A DNA stretch of 46,642 bases from JAHFUI01 sp041485905 (GTDB lineage Bacteria > Acidobacteriota > Vicinamibacteria > Vicinamibacterales > CAVVIG01), in the NCBI GenBank assembly GCA_041485905.1, contig JBGPKK010000018.1:1-46642 (forward strand), read 5' to 3'. This document shows, one piece after another, positions 33,959 through 42,532 of this stretch (the first letter of the stretch is position 1; each line of letters opens with the position of its first letter). The notes beneath the pieces were generated by a model, which saw nothing but the letters and a program-made list of their open reading frames with translations, ran no database searches and had not been told where the DNA came from. The translations under genes and the position numbers were made by a program.

Positions 33959-35077
33959 CTACCTGGGGTCGATCGCCGGCACGTACAGGCTGCGATCCAC
34001 GAAGTCGTTGTCGGCCCATGTCGGTCCGTTGGTGGTCGGCACGTCCGTCAGAAGCTTGTAGATGTGGCCGTCGGGATAGCACAGGCGCGCCGCCGCGAAG
34101 CTGTACCCCTTCCACGCCACGATATTCTCGCCGCTGTTCTTGATCAGCAGCCCCGCGCCCTGGCCGCGCAGCAGCCAGGCGACCCGCTTGACGACTTCGA
34201 ACGCCCCTTCGGGTGTGTGCGCCGGGTTGACTGCCGCATGTACGCAGGCGACGAGGGGGAAGCCGGGCGTTGAGCCGCAGCTCTGCCAATCGCCACCACC
34301 ACCATCAGTTTGCCGAATGATGGCATCAGGCATGACGAACGCCTGGACCCTCGACCACGGCCCGGCCGTTGTCGGATCGAAGGCGCGGACGTGCCAGAAC
34401 AGGTACTTGCCGAACTCGCCGTCCTGCGGCATCTGGTCGGTTGTCTGGTTCGGCTGTTCGGCAACCGTCCACACGGCAATTTTGTTGGCGAACGAGTCCG
34501 TATCGGAGACCTCAATGAGGTACGACATCGCACCCACCGGACCCGAACGCGTCACGTTGGCAAAGGTGAAGGCGGGGCGGAGATTGCTGACCCTGGCGTT
34601 GTTCACCGGCGAGAGCAGCTCCGGCTGCTCGATCACGATCGGGGTGAAGACATCGAAATTGGCCGGCGACGAGTACGGGCCGGTGTTGGCGCCGTCTTCA
34701 GCCCGCGCGCGCCAGTAGTAGCTGCGCCCGGGCGCCAGGGGATCGGGGAGTCGCACGTTGGTGCGGCCGTCGCCGGGCGTGACGCCGGCGCGCGAGAACA
34801 CCTTGTTCGTGAAGCCGACGTCGGTCGCGACCTCAAACACGTAGTTCAACGGCCGTTGTCCCGAGGTCGAAGCATTCTCCACGGTCAACGTAACAGGTTG
34901 TTTGTCGACCGCGACCTTGGCGCCATTGGGATCGAGAGGCTTCGGGGCGCTGATGTCGACGCCGGGAATCGGGCCCGCCACGTCGGGGCTGAGCGGATTC
35001 GAGCTTTTCATGGCCTGGCAGCCCGCAGTCGCCAGCAGCAACGGCGACAACGCCAGCAGCGCTCTCAATCTGGTCAT
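33959..35077 (-). CDS. Lipoprotein, type B (AIDPR domain), module 2
   Basis: 372 residues. Canonical lipobox TAGC with Cys20, a linker, two fibronectin-like domains (about 50-147 and 150-250), and the same C-terminal domain as in the module 1 type B protein: Cys267, Cys278, KRVAWLLRG (297-305), GEN (316-318), Cys333, DGHI (336-339), WADNDFVD, and AIDPR at the end. It differs from the module 1 protein by an extra fibronectin-like domain. Probably an outer-membrane or surface lipoprotein; activity unknown. Confidence 0.75.
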   Translation of the reverse strand: MTRLRALLALSPLLLATAGCQAMKSSNPLSPDVAGPIPGVDISAPKPLDPNGAKVAVDKQPVTLTVENASTSGQRPLNYVFEVATDVGFTNKVFSRAGVTPGDGRTNVRLPDPLAPGRSYYWRARAEDGANTGPYSSPANFDVFTPIVIEQPELLSPVNNARVSNLRPAFTFANVTRSGPVGAMSYLIEVSDTDSFANKIAVWTVAEQPNQTTDQMPQDGEFGKYLFWHVRAFDPTTAGPWSRVQAFVMPDAIIRQTDGGGGDWQSCGSTPGFPLVACVHAAVNPAHTPEGAFEVVKRVAWLLRGQGAGLLIKNSGENIVAWKGYSFAAARLCYPDGHIYKLLTDVPTTNGPTWADNDFVDRSLYVPAIDPR

Positions 35078-35267
35078 GGTCAGACTCTCAAAGGAGACCC
35101 GTACGAGACACGCGTATTGCGCGCGCCTTGTCTGTTATCGACACAGAGTGGCGCCAGCTTTAGCCAAACCGTGTAAGAGCGGTAAGCGCTGGGGGAGCGA
35201 GACCGCGACGAGACGGGTGGGGGGAGTCGTTATCGTAGGTGACCGCTAAGTCGCTGTCAAGACACGA

Positions 35268-35273
35268 TATAAT
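35268..35273 (+). promoter_or_regulatory. -10 element TATAAT before the GT4 gene
   Basis: Perfect TATAAT, with transcript start expected near 35280 and a leader of about 48 bases to ATG 35328. No clear -35 hexamer is visible at 16-18 bases. It lies in the longest gap of the window (35078-35327), where I see no gene or other structure. Confidence 0.5.
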
Positions 35274-35327
35274 CGCCACACGTCCGCGCCGGACTTCCCG
35301 GTATATGGCCTGCCGTCGCTCAACAGG

Positions 35328-36530
35328 ATGACAAACCGAAGACTCAACGTGCTCCAGGTCTGCGATCACCTTGGGTGGGAAGGGTCGCGGATGCACGGGG
35401 TCAAGCGGCTGTTCTCCTGGATGATTCCGCGGTTCGACCCGCAGCGCTTCAACGTGTCGCTCGTCAGCCTGCGCCGGAAGGACCTGTCGGAGGAGACGCT
35501 CGAGGCGCTCGGCATCGACATCACCTACCTGCACCGCTCGAAATTCGACCCGGCGACGCTGCCGGCGCTGCTCGAGGTCATCGACCGCAAGCAGATCGAC
35601 ATCCTGCATCTCCACGGGTACGGCGCCTCGACGTTCGGACGAATCGCGGCGGCGATGAGACGGATCCCGGTGGTTCTGCACGAGCACGCGAATCTCACCG
35701 ACACGCCGTGGTTCCAGAAAGTGGCCGACCAGCTGCTCGAGCCCTATACCGACATCGCCATCGCAGTGTCGCAGAGCACCGCCGACTTCACCATCAACGC
35801 CCGCCGCCTTCCTGCATCGAAGGTGAAGGTCGTGTACCTCGGAGTGCCCCTCGAAGAGTTCAGCCGCCACCGGAGCGACGCCGAGATCGCCGACGCCCGG
35901 CGGCAGCTCGGGATCGAGCCCGCGGACTTCGCGATCGGGACCGTCACACGGCTGCACGACTCGAAGGGCAACTCGTTTCTGATTGACGCCGCCCTCCGCG
36001 TCGTGAAGGAGCGGCCCACCGCGCGTTTCTTTCTCGTCGGCGAAGGACCCTTGCTGCCGGATTTGCAGGCGCAGGCTGCACGTCTCGGCCTTGGCGACCG
36101 GTTCGTCTTCGCCGGCTTTCGACGCGACGTGGCAGGCACGCTGTCGGCGTTCGACCTCAGTGTGTTTCCATCTCTCTGGGAGGGAACCCCCATCACCGCA
36201 TTCGAAGCGCTTGCCATGGGAAAACCGATCGTGGCGACCGATGCCGACGGGTTGCTCGACATCCTCACCGACACGCACGATGCGTTGATCGTCCCCAAAC
36301 GGAATACCGACGCCCTGGCCGGCAAGATCGTCTGGGCGATCGACCATCCCGACGAGCGCGCGCGGCTCGGCGCGGCGGCGCGGGCCACCGGACGGCAGTA
36401 CGACATCAGCGCGTTCGTCCGCAAGATGGAGCGCCTGTACGGCTTGCTGCACGAGGTCTCGCGCGCGACCCGGCGCCGCGGCGTGCTGGGCGCCGATTTA
36501 TCGTTCCTCGCGTCCGGGGAGTCCGCGTGA
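35328..36530 (+). CDS. Glycosyltransferase family 4
   Basis: 400 residues with the GT-B fold. The N-terminal part has LNVLQVCDHLGWEGSRMHGV and VVLHEHANLTDTPWF; the C-terminal part has AIGTVTRLHDSKGNSFLIDA, RFFLVGEGPLLPDL and SLWEGTPITAFEALAMGKP, the donor-binding region with the usual Glu pair. It is the first gene of the rightward glycan region and overlaps the next gene by GTGA. Retaining transfer from a nucleotide sugar is expected; acceptor unknown. Confidence 0.88.
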   Translation: MTNRRLNVLQVCDHLGWEGSRMHGVKRLFSWMIPRFDPQRFNVSLVSLRRKDLSEETLEALGIDITYLHRSKFDPATLPALLEVIDRKQIDILHLHGYGASTFGRIAAAMRRIPVVLHEHANLTDTPWFQKVADQLLEPYTDIAIAVSQSTADFTINARRLPASKVKVVYLGVPLEEFSRHRSDAEIADARRQLGIEPADFAIGTVTRLHDSKGNSFLIDAALRVVKERPTARFFLVGEGPLLPDLQAQAARLGLGDRFVFAGFRRDVAGTLSAFDLSVFPSLWEGTPITAFEALAMGKPIVATDADGLLDILTDTHDALIVPKRNTDALAGKIVWAIDHPDERARLGAAARATGRQYDISAFVRKMERLYGLLHEVSRATRRRGVLGADLSFLASGESA

Positions 36531-38521
36531 ATAGCACGACGCCGGTGCACATATCGACCGGCGCGATCGCGTCGGTGGCCCTCGCGCTGGTCCTGCTGGC
36601 CATCGCCCTGACGATCGACGTGCCGAAGACAGCGCAGGGTTACAAAGGCGACGAGGCGACCTATTACAGCCTGGGACACAGCCTGGCGCGCGACTTCGAC
36701 TTCGCCTTTGATCACAAAGACCTGGTCCGGGTGTGGGAAGAATTTCCAGGTCCGGAGGGGATCTTCCTGAAACGCGGCAAGGCGGTCCACGTAGGCCTCA
36801 TGGGTGAGTGGCCGTTCGTCCGATGGACGAAGCTGGAAGATCCGGTTCGCACTCGCCTGTATTACGGCAAGCCGTATATCTACCCGCTGATTGCCGCGCC
36901 GTTTGTGTTCCTCTTCGGCACGAACGGCTTTCTGGTCCTGCACGCACTACTGTTGGCTCTCGATTTGTTAGTGGCCTACACGTTTCTTGCGCGTCGCCTG
37001 CGTTCGGCTCCGGCCGCGCTCGCGTACTCGGGCGTATTCCTCGCCGCGTCGGTTGCCCCGGTGTACTTCGTGTGGCTGACCCCCGAGCTGCTCAACTTCT
37101 CCGTGGCGCTTTATGCGTTGTTTCTGTGGAGCTATAAGGAGGCCGCCGACACTCCACGCTCGCAGCACCCTTCGGCGGCGCTCGGGGTGCCCCGAGCGAT
37201 AGTCGAGGGGCAGAGCGGCGCGTTCCTGCTCGGTCGCGGATCGGATTACGCCGCTGCGGCGCTTGTCGGCCTCCTCACCTTCTCGAAGCCGACGCACGCG
37301 ATTCTGATGTTTCCGATGATCGCGCTCGCAATAGGGCGGCGGCAGTGGCGTCGCGCGACGATCATGGTCCTGCTTTGGGCAGTGCTGGGCGGTGGCCTGT
37401 TTCTCGGCAATGCCGCGATCACCGGCGAGTTCAACTACCAGGGCGGGGATCGCAAGACGTTCTACAGCTTCATCGGCTTTCCCTTTGCCAACGATCGGGA
37501 AACGTTCGAAAACATCGGCCCGGTACGGGGCCGTGAAGGGGTGGCCGTCGGCGACGTGCTGGTCAATCGCCATACGCTGACCGTGTTCCGACACAACGTC
37601 GTCTATTTCGTCGTCGGCCGTTTCAGCGGGTTGGTGCCGTACTTCTTCCCAGGCGTCGTGATCGCGCTCATGTTTCTGATCTCGAAAGGCCGGCGGTCGT
37701 GGCAGTGGCTCGTCGGCGCGACCATCGTCGGAGCAGTGCTCGTCCTGCTCCTGCTGACGCCATTCACCTATTCCGGCGGCGGCGGGCCGGTCGGCAACCG
37801 CTATTTTCTGAGTTTCTACCCGCTGTTTCTTTTCCTCATGCCCGCGGAATCCGGTCTCGCCGGCGCGGCGATCGCGCTCGCCGTCGGCGCGCTCTTCACG
37901 GCCAAGATCCTCATCAACCCCTTTTACGCGTCGTTCAATCCTGGAGAGCACGCGAAGTCGGGACCGCTGCGCTGGCTTCCCGCCGAACTGACGCTGCTCA
38001 ACGACCTGCCAATGGCGGCCAATCCCAACCGCGCGAAGCGGCTCCTTGGCGGCATTCCGCCGGTGCTCGCGTACTTTCCAGACGACAACGCGTTCAACCA
38101 GGAAGGAGACGCGTTCTGGGTGAAGGGGAAATCGCGCGCGGAAGTAATCCTGCGCGCTCCGGTTGCCGACGCGGGCGGCGACCGCTTCGTCACGAAGGCC
38201 ATCACGAGGCTCGGGATCGAGATTGAGAATGGCGGAAAGCCGGATCGCGTGACGGTTTCGACCGGACGCGAATCCCGGACGCTCGAGATGAAGCCCGCGG
38301 AGAAGGCCCGCCTTACCATGGCGGTAGACGAAGGCGTGCCGTATCGTCGTGACGAGCAGCCGACGAGTTACGTCTACACGGTCTCGATCACCACGACGAG
38401 CGGCTTCGTCCCATTCCTCGAGGCGCCAGGCTCCAAGGACAGCCGATTCCTTGGCGCTCTCGTCCGTCTCGTCCCGGAGTACACCGACGCCGAAACGTCT
38501 CTCTGGTACGGGTCGAAATAA
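36527..38521 (+). CDS. GT-C-like membrane protein with repeat-derived segment
   Basis: 664 residues, about ten to twelve hydrophobic segments. After the first helix, AQGYKGDEATYYSLGHSLARD has the acidic loop of GT-C enzymes; a hydrophilic C-terminal domain (about 490-664) follows. GTG 36527 overlaps the GT4 stop. Around residues 214-228 lies PSAALGVPRAIVEGQ, which is encoded by a perfect palindrome (see 37168-37210) and is out of character with the flanking membrane segments. Role as a glycosyltransferase for lipid-linked donors is inferred. Confidence 0.7.
   Translation: MNSTTPVHISTGAIASVALALVLLAIALTIDVPKTAQGYKGDEATYYSLGHSLARDFDFAFDHKDLVRVWEEFPGPEGIFLKRGKAVHVGLMGEWPFVRWTKLEDPVRTRLYYGKPYIYPLIAAPFVFLFGTNGFLVLHALLLALDLLVAYTFLARRLRSAPAALAYSGVFLAASVAPVYFVWLTPELLNFSVALYALFLWSYKEAADTPRSQHPSAALGVPRAIVEGQSGAFLLGRGSDYAAAALVGLLTFSKPTHAILMFPMIALAIGRRQWRRATIMVLLWAVLGGGLFLGNAAITGEFNYQGGDRKTFYSFIGFPFANDRETFENIGPVRGREGVAVGDVLVNRHTLTVFRHNVVYFVVGRFSGLVPYFFPGVVIALMFLISKGRRSWQWLVGATIVGAVLVLLLLTPFTYSGGGGPVGNRYFLSFYPLFLFLMPAESGLAGAAIALAVGALFTAKILINPFYASFNPGEHAKSGPLRWLPAELTLLNDLPMAANPNRAKRLLGGIPPVLAYFPDDNAFNQEGDAFWVKGKSRAEVILRAPVADAGGDRFVTKAITRLGIEIENGGKPDRVTVSTGRESRTLEMKPAEKARLTMAVDEGVPYRRDEQPTSYVYTVSITTTSGFVPFLEAPGSKDSRFLGALVRLVPEYTDAETSLWYGSK
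37168..37210. repeat. Palindromic element inside a GT-C-like gene
   Basis: Inner arms CGCTCGGGG and CCCCGAGCG flank just two bases; outer CCCTTCG pairs with CGAGGGG through one G-T wobble. It resembles the palindromes that occur between genes in many high-GC genomes, but here it is translated without a frameshift. Confidence 0.65.
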
Positions 38522-38549
38522 GTTAGCGTGCGTTGCGAAATTACGGTAC

Positions 38550-38604
38550 GTAGGCCGGGCCTTATCAGGCCCGGCTCCGGCGGGGCTAATAAGCCCCGCC
38601 CTAC
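38550..38604. repeat. REP-type double hairpin (BIME-like)
   Basis: Two hairpins in opposite orientation: GTAG then GCCGGGCC-loop-GGCCCGGC (38550-38575), and GGCGGGGCT-loop-AGCCCCGCC then CTAC (38579-38604). GTAG directly before a GC-rich hairpin is the signature of REP sequences mobilised by RAYT (TnpA-REP) transposases. It lies between convergent genes ending at 38521 and 38627 and could also terminate both transcripts. No RAYT gene is in the window. Confidence 0.75.
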
Positions 38605-38626
38605 ATCCCAATCTCTGCGCCAGCTA

Positions 38627-39601
38627 TTAGTGCCGGCGGCTCACGTACACGGCGGCGCCGCTCAGTGAGAACAGCATGATGAGGGCGGTGGGCACGAGCG
38701 CAACGAGGAGCGCGGATTCGAGCGGCTGGCCGACGGCTTTGAAATACAACGCGAAGGTCGCTTCCCTCAGCCCGAACCCGTTGACCGATACCGGAATCAT
38801 CTGGACCACGAACGAAATCGGCACGATGACCGCCAGATCCCAGATCGTCATGTTCAGGTGCAGCGCGTACGCGACGATAAAATAGAAGAGAACGATCGTC
38901 GCCTGCACGACGATGGCGCCGAGGAAGCAGCCCGCAAGCGCGCCCGGTCGATCGTGGAACCGCGACAGCACCTCCGTCACCTTCTCGATGTGGCCGCCGA
39001 CCCACTCGGGATGAAAGACGGTCAGCGGCTGCAGCAGGCGTCCGAAGCCGGCCGGTGCGAGCACGGCCGGGACGGAGGCCGCCGCGCCGACGAGAAACCC
39101 GGCCCACAGCCACGACGGCCAGATCGGCGTCACCACGTGGCGGCTGTTTTCCGCGATGGTGGCGCCCATCGCCGCCACCAGGACGAGGCCCATCAACCCG
39201 AGCCCGCGATCGAAGAGCACGACGGTGGCCGCCAGCGTTTTTGAGCCGGCCGGCCGGACGGTATCGCCGATGCGGATCACGTCGCCGCCGATGTTGCTCG
39301 GGAGAAAGTTGTTGAAGAACAACGCGACCAGGAAGGAATTGAGCAGCGACCGCCGGCGCACGTGCACATCCTGCGCTGCCAGGAGCAGATGCCAGCGCCA
39401 GGTGCTCGCCAGCACGTTGAGGGAGTACACCACCATCGCCGCGAGCAGCCAGAACACGGACGCGCGGCGCACGCTCGCCCACAAACGGGCGACATCGATG
39501 CGGGAAAAGAGGACCGCCAGCAGCACCACGCTGACCGCCAACTTGACGGCTGTCAGCCCGTACCGCCGAGCGGGAGACGAGTTGGAAATGTCCGCGGACA
39601 T
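38627..39601 (-). CDS. Flippase-like integral membrane protein (UPF0104 type)
   Basis: 324 residues with about eight membrane helices, same family as the product of 25998-26984. FLVALFFNNFLPSNIGGDVIR and VLFDRGLGLMGLV match its diagnostic motifs, and PVSVNGFGLREATFALYF matches the last conserved block. It is the only leftward gene of the second glycan region, and the 58-base gap to the divergent fusion gene at 39660 probably holds both promoters. Likely moves or modifies a membrane lipid or lipid-linked sugar. Confidence 0.8.
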   Translation of the reverse strand: MSADISNSSPARRYGLTAVKLAVSVVLLAVLFSRIDVARLWASVRRASVFWLLAAMVVYSLNVLASTWRWHLLLAAQDVHVRRRSLLNSFLVALFFNNFLPSNIGGDVIRIGDTVRPAGSKTLAATVVLFDRGLGLMGLVLVAAMGATIAENSRHVVTPIWPSWLWAGFLVGAAASVPAVLAPAGFGRLLQPLTVFHPEWVGGHIEKVTEVLSRFHDRPGALAGCFLGAIVVQATIVLFYFIVAYALHLNMTIWDLAVIVPISFVVQMIPVSVNGFGLREATFALYFKAVGQPLESALLVALVPTALIMLFSLSGAAVYVSRRH

Positions 39602-39659
39602 GCAGGGAAAACGGGGGCGACGGCACTGTACTACGGATCCGTGAGAAAATTACAGGATC

Positions 39660-41567
39660 GTGCGCCTTCTCATGATTGCGCCCGAGCCGTTTTTCGAGCC
39701 CCGTGGTACACCGTTCAGCGAGTTCCACCGGATCCGGGCGCTCACCGAGCTCGGGCACCAGGTCGATCTCGTCACCTATCCGTTCGGCAGCGATGTGTCG
39801 ATGCCGGGGCTGCGCGTCTTTCGCTGCCTGCGACCGCCGTTTGTCCGGCGTGTCGGGATCGGCCCGTCGATCGCGAAGCTGCCGCTCGATTTCCTGCTGA
39901 CGTTCAGCGTGCTGCGGCGCGCGCTGACCAACCGCTACGACGCGATACACTCCCACGAAGAAGGCGGACTGATCGGCGTGGCTGTCGGCGCGCTGCTCGG
40001 CCTGCCGCATCTCTACGACATGCACTCCAGCCTGCCGCAGCAGCTTGGCAACTTCGCCTTCAGCCGATCGCGTGTGATCCGCCGCCTGTTTCTGGCGATC
40101 GAGCGCTTGATGATCCGACGATCGCGCGTCGTCATCGTCATCTGTCCGTCGTTGGAAGAGACGGTGCGGGGGATCGATCCGGACGCGCACGCGATCCTCA
40201 TCGAGAACGCGCCGGGCTCCGCGGACGCTGACGCGACGCCCGCAGAGGCTCTCGCGCTACGCCGGCAGCTTGGCCTCTCCGCTTCGACGCCCGTGGTGCT
40301 CTATACCGGCACGTTCGAGGCCTACCAGGGGCTCGACCTTCTCTTCGACGCGATGGCGCACGTGCAGGCGTCGATCCCCGAGGCGAGGCTCCTGCTGGCC
40401 GGGGGCAGGCCGGACCAAATCGACAACGCGCGTCGGCGGTGCCGTACCGCGGGCATCGAGGACCTCGTCATCTTCGCGGGCGAGCATCCCTCGACCGAGA
40501 TTCCTCGATATCTGCTCGCATGCGACGTCCTCGTCTCGCCACGATCGCGGGGCACGAACACGCCGCTCAAGATCTATCAGTACCTGCGGTCCGGTAAGCC
40601 AATCGTCGCCACGCGGTTGCTGACGCATACGCAAGTGCTGAGCGACGACACGGCCATCCTCACAGGAACATCGCCGCGTGAGTTCGGAGACGGCGTGCTT
40701 GCGGCCCTGACGGATTCTGGTCGCGCCGAGTCGGTTGGAAAGCGGGCGCGCGAGCTGGCGGAGACCAAGTACACCTACCACTCGTATCTCGAGCGGACGC
40801 GTCAGGCGTGCGCGGCGCTGTTTCCGACTCCGACGCATTACAGCTATACCGTCTACGCCGATCCGGCGACCGCGCAAGGCTTCGACGAGCGGCGCTTCGG
40901 CGGTCCGATTGGCGAACTGGTCGCGGCCGAGCAGGCGCGGGTTCTGGCGAGCTTCGTGGGCCGCACCGACCATCAGTCGATCCTGGACGTCGGGACCGGA
41001 ACCGGCCGCGCCGCCCTTCTGTTCGCCCGCGCAGGCGCGGACGTCACTGGCGTGGACGCGTCGGAGCAGATGCTGGCAATCGCGCGCCGTCGCGCGGCCG
41101 ACGAGCATCTCGCGGTGCGCTTCGTATCCGGTGACGCGCACACGCTCGCGTTCGGCGATCGCTCGTTCGACGTCGTGATCAGCCTGCGCGTGCTGATGCA
41201 CGCGGCTGACTGGCGCAGGTCGATCGCCCAGTTGTGCCGCGTGGCCGACAGTCTCGTCGTCATCGATTATCCGTCCGCGTTCAGCTTCGCGGTTATCCAG
41301 TCGATGATCCGCCGGCTCACGCACGCGCTCGGCGCACGCACGGAGCCGTACCGCGTGTTGAGCGACGGCGCCGTGGCTCGTGAGCTGGCCACATCCGGCT
41401 TTCGCGTCCGGGCCTTCCATCGTCAATTCGTCCTGCCGATCGCGCTTCACAAGGCGATGGGATCGCCGCGATTCAGCCTCTGGTCCAACAGGCTGTCCGC
41501 GCGATTGGGTCTGCTGCGCCTGTTTGGAACGCCGGTCACGCTCGTCGCCGAACGGTGCGAGTTCTAG
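39660..41567 (+). CDS. GT4-methyltransferase fusion
   Basis: 635 residues. The first 390 or so form a family 4 glycosyltransferase: LLMIAPEPFFEPRGTPFSE, then HLYDMHSSLPQQL, VVLYTGTFEAYQGLDLLFDA and SPRSRGTNTPLKIYQYLRSGKP. From about residue 400 a class I methyltransferase begins, with ILDVGTGTGRAALLFARAG (about 441) as motif I and VTGVDASEQMLAIARRRA after it. The frame is unbroken between the domains, so this is a true fusion. It may glycosylate and then methylate the same product. GTG start 39660 with GGA upstream; overlaps the next gene by 13 bases. Confidence 0.85.
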   Translation: MRLLMIAPEPFFEPRGTPFSEFHRIRALTELGHQVDLVTYPFGSDVSMPGLRVFRCLRPPFVRRVGIGPSIAKLPLDFLLTFSVLRRALTNRYDAIHSHEEGGLIGVAVGALLGLPHLYDMHSSLPQQLGNFAFSRSRVIRRLFLAIERLMIRRSRVVIVICPSLEETVRGIDPDAHAILIENAPGSADADATPAEALALRRQLGLSASTPVVLYTGTFEAYQGLDLLFDAMAHVQASIPEARLLLAGGRPDQIDNARRRCRTAGIEDLVIFAGEHPSTEIPRYLLACDVLVSPRSRGTNTPLKIYQYLRSGKPIVATRLLTHTQVLSDDTAILTGTSPREFGDGVLAALTDSGRAESVGKRARELAETKYTYHSYLERTRQACAALFPTPTHYSYTVYADPATAQGFDERRFGGPIGELVAAEQARVLASFVGRTDHQSILDVGTGTGRAALLFARAGADVTGVDASEQMLAIARRRAADEHLAVRFVSGDAHTLAFGDRSFDVVISLRVLMHAADWRRSIAQLCRVADSLVVIDYPSAFSFAVIQSMIRRLTHALGARTEPYRVLSDGAVARELATSGFRVRAFHRQFVLPIALHKAMGSPRFSLWSNRLSARLGLLRLFGTPVTLVAERCEF

Positions 41568-42532
41568 TCACCGGCGCCACGGGGTTCACAGGCGGCCATC
41601 TGGCGCGGGCGCTGGCCGCGGCCGGGCACCAGGTCCGGGCGCTGGTGCGCGATGGTCGCGTGCCGGATCATCTTCACAGCGCGGGCATCCAGCTCACGGT
41701 CGGCGATCTGCGCGATGCGGCCACGCTCGCCAAAGCGGTCGAGGGGATCGAAGTCGTCTATCACATCGCGGCGGTGTACCGGCAGGCTGGCTTGTCGGCC
41801 GACCTCTATCGCGCGGTGAATGCCACGGCCGTGGCCCAGCTCGTCGAGCACTCGGCGCGGGCCGGTGTGCGCCGGGTCGTTCACTGCAGCACGGTCGGCG
41901 TTCACGGCGACATCGAGCATCCGCCGGCGAACGAAGACGCGCCGATCAGGCCCGGCGACATCTATCAGCGCACGAAGCTCGAAGGCGAGCAGCGCGCGCG
42001 GGAGGCGGCAGCGCGGTCTGGCCTCGAGCTGACGATCGCGCGCCCGAGCGGCATTTACGGTCCGGGCGATCGCCGGCTGTTGAAGCTCTTCCGGAACACG
42101 GTTCGGCGGTTTCCGACATTAGGCCGCGGCGAAATCTATTACCATCTCACCTATATCGACGATCTCGTGCAAGGATTCCGTCTCTGCGGCGAGCATCCCG
42201 CCGCCGCTAATCGCACGTACATCCTTGCCGGCGGAGAGGTGACGACGCTGAACGAGGTGGTGGCGGTCATCGCCGGCGTCGCCGGCGTACGGCCGCAGCC
42301 GGTGCACCTGCCGGTCTGGCCGTTTTGGTTAGTCGGCGCCCTGTGTGAGGCGGTGTGCACGCCGCTTGGAATCGAGCCGCCGATCTACCGGCGGCGCGTC
42401 GACTTCTTCACCAAGAGCCGTGCGTTCGACATCACGAGGGCGCGCACCGAGATCGGCTACGCGCCGACGGTTGGTGTGCGAGAAGGGATCACCCGGACGT
42501 TGACGTGGTACCGCGATCATGGCTGGCTCTGA
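41555..42532 (+). CDS. NAD-dependent epimerase/dehydratase
   Basis: 325-residue extended SDR. RVLVTGATGFTGGHLARAL is the NAD site, VVYHIAAVYRQ the mid strand and YQRTKLEGEQ the catalytic YxxxK. A PSGIYGPGDRR segment is typical of the extended family. Starts with GTG 41555 inside the end of the fusion gene and its own stop overlaps the acyltransferase gene by 14 bases. Likely acts on a nucleotide sugar or the polyprenyl-linked product. Confidence 0.85.
   Translation: MRVLVTGATGFTGGHLARALAAAGHQVRALVRDGRVPDHLHSAGIQLTVGDLRDAATLAKAVEGIEVVYHIAAVYRQAGLSADLYRAVNATAVAQLVEHSARAGVRRVVHCSTVGVHGDIEHPPANEDAPIRPGDIYQRTKLEGEQRAREAAARSGLELTIARPSGIYGPGDRRLLKLFRNTVRRFPTLGRGEIYYHLTYIDDLVQGFRLCGEHPAAANRTYILAGGEVTTLNEVVAVIAGVAGVRPQPVHLPVWPFWLVGALCEAVCTPLGIEPPIYRRRVDFFTKSRAFDITRARTEIGYAPTVGVREGITRTLTWYRDHGWL

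Noticed and set aside
36968..38611. 547-codon leftward frame antisense to the GT-C-like gene
   Set aside because: No membrane helices or domain pattern and opposite to a recognised gene.
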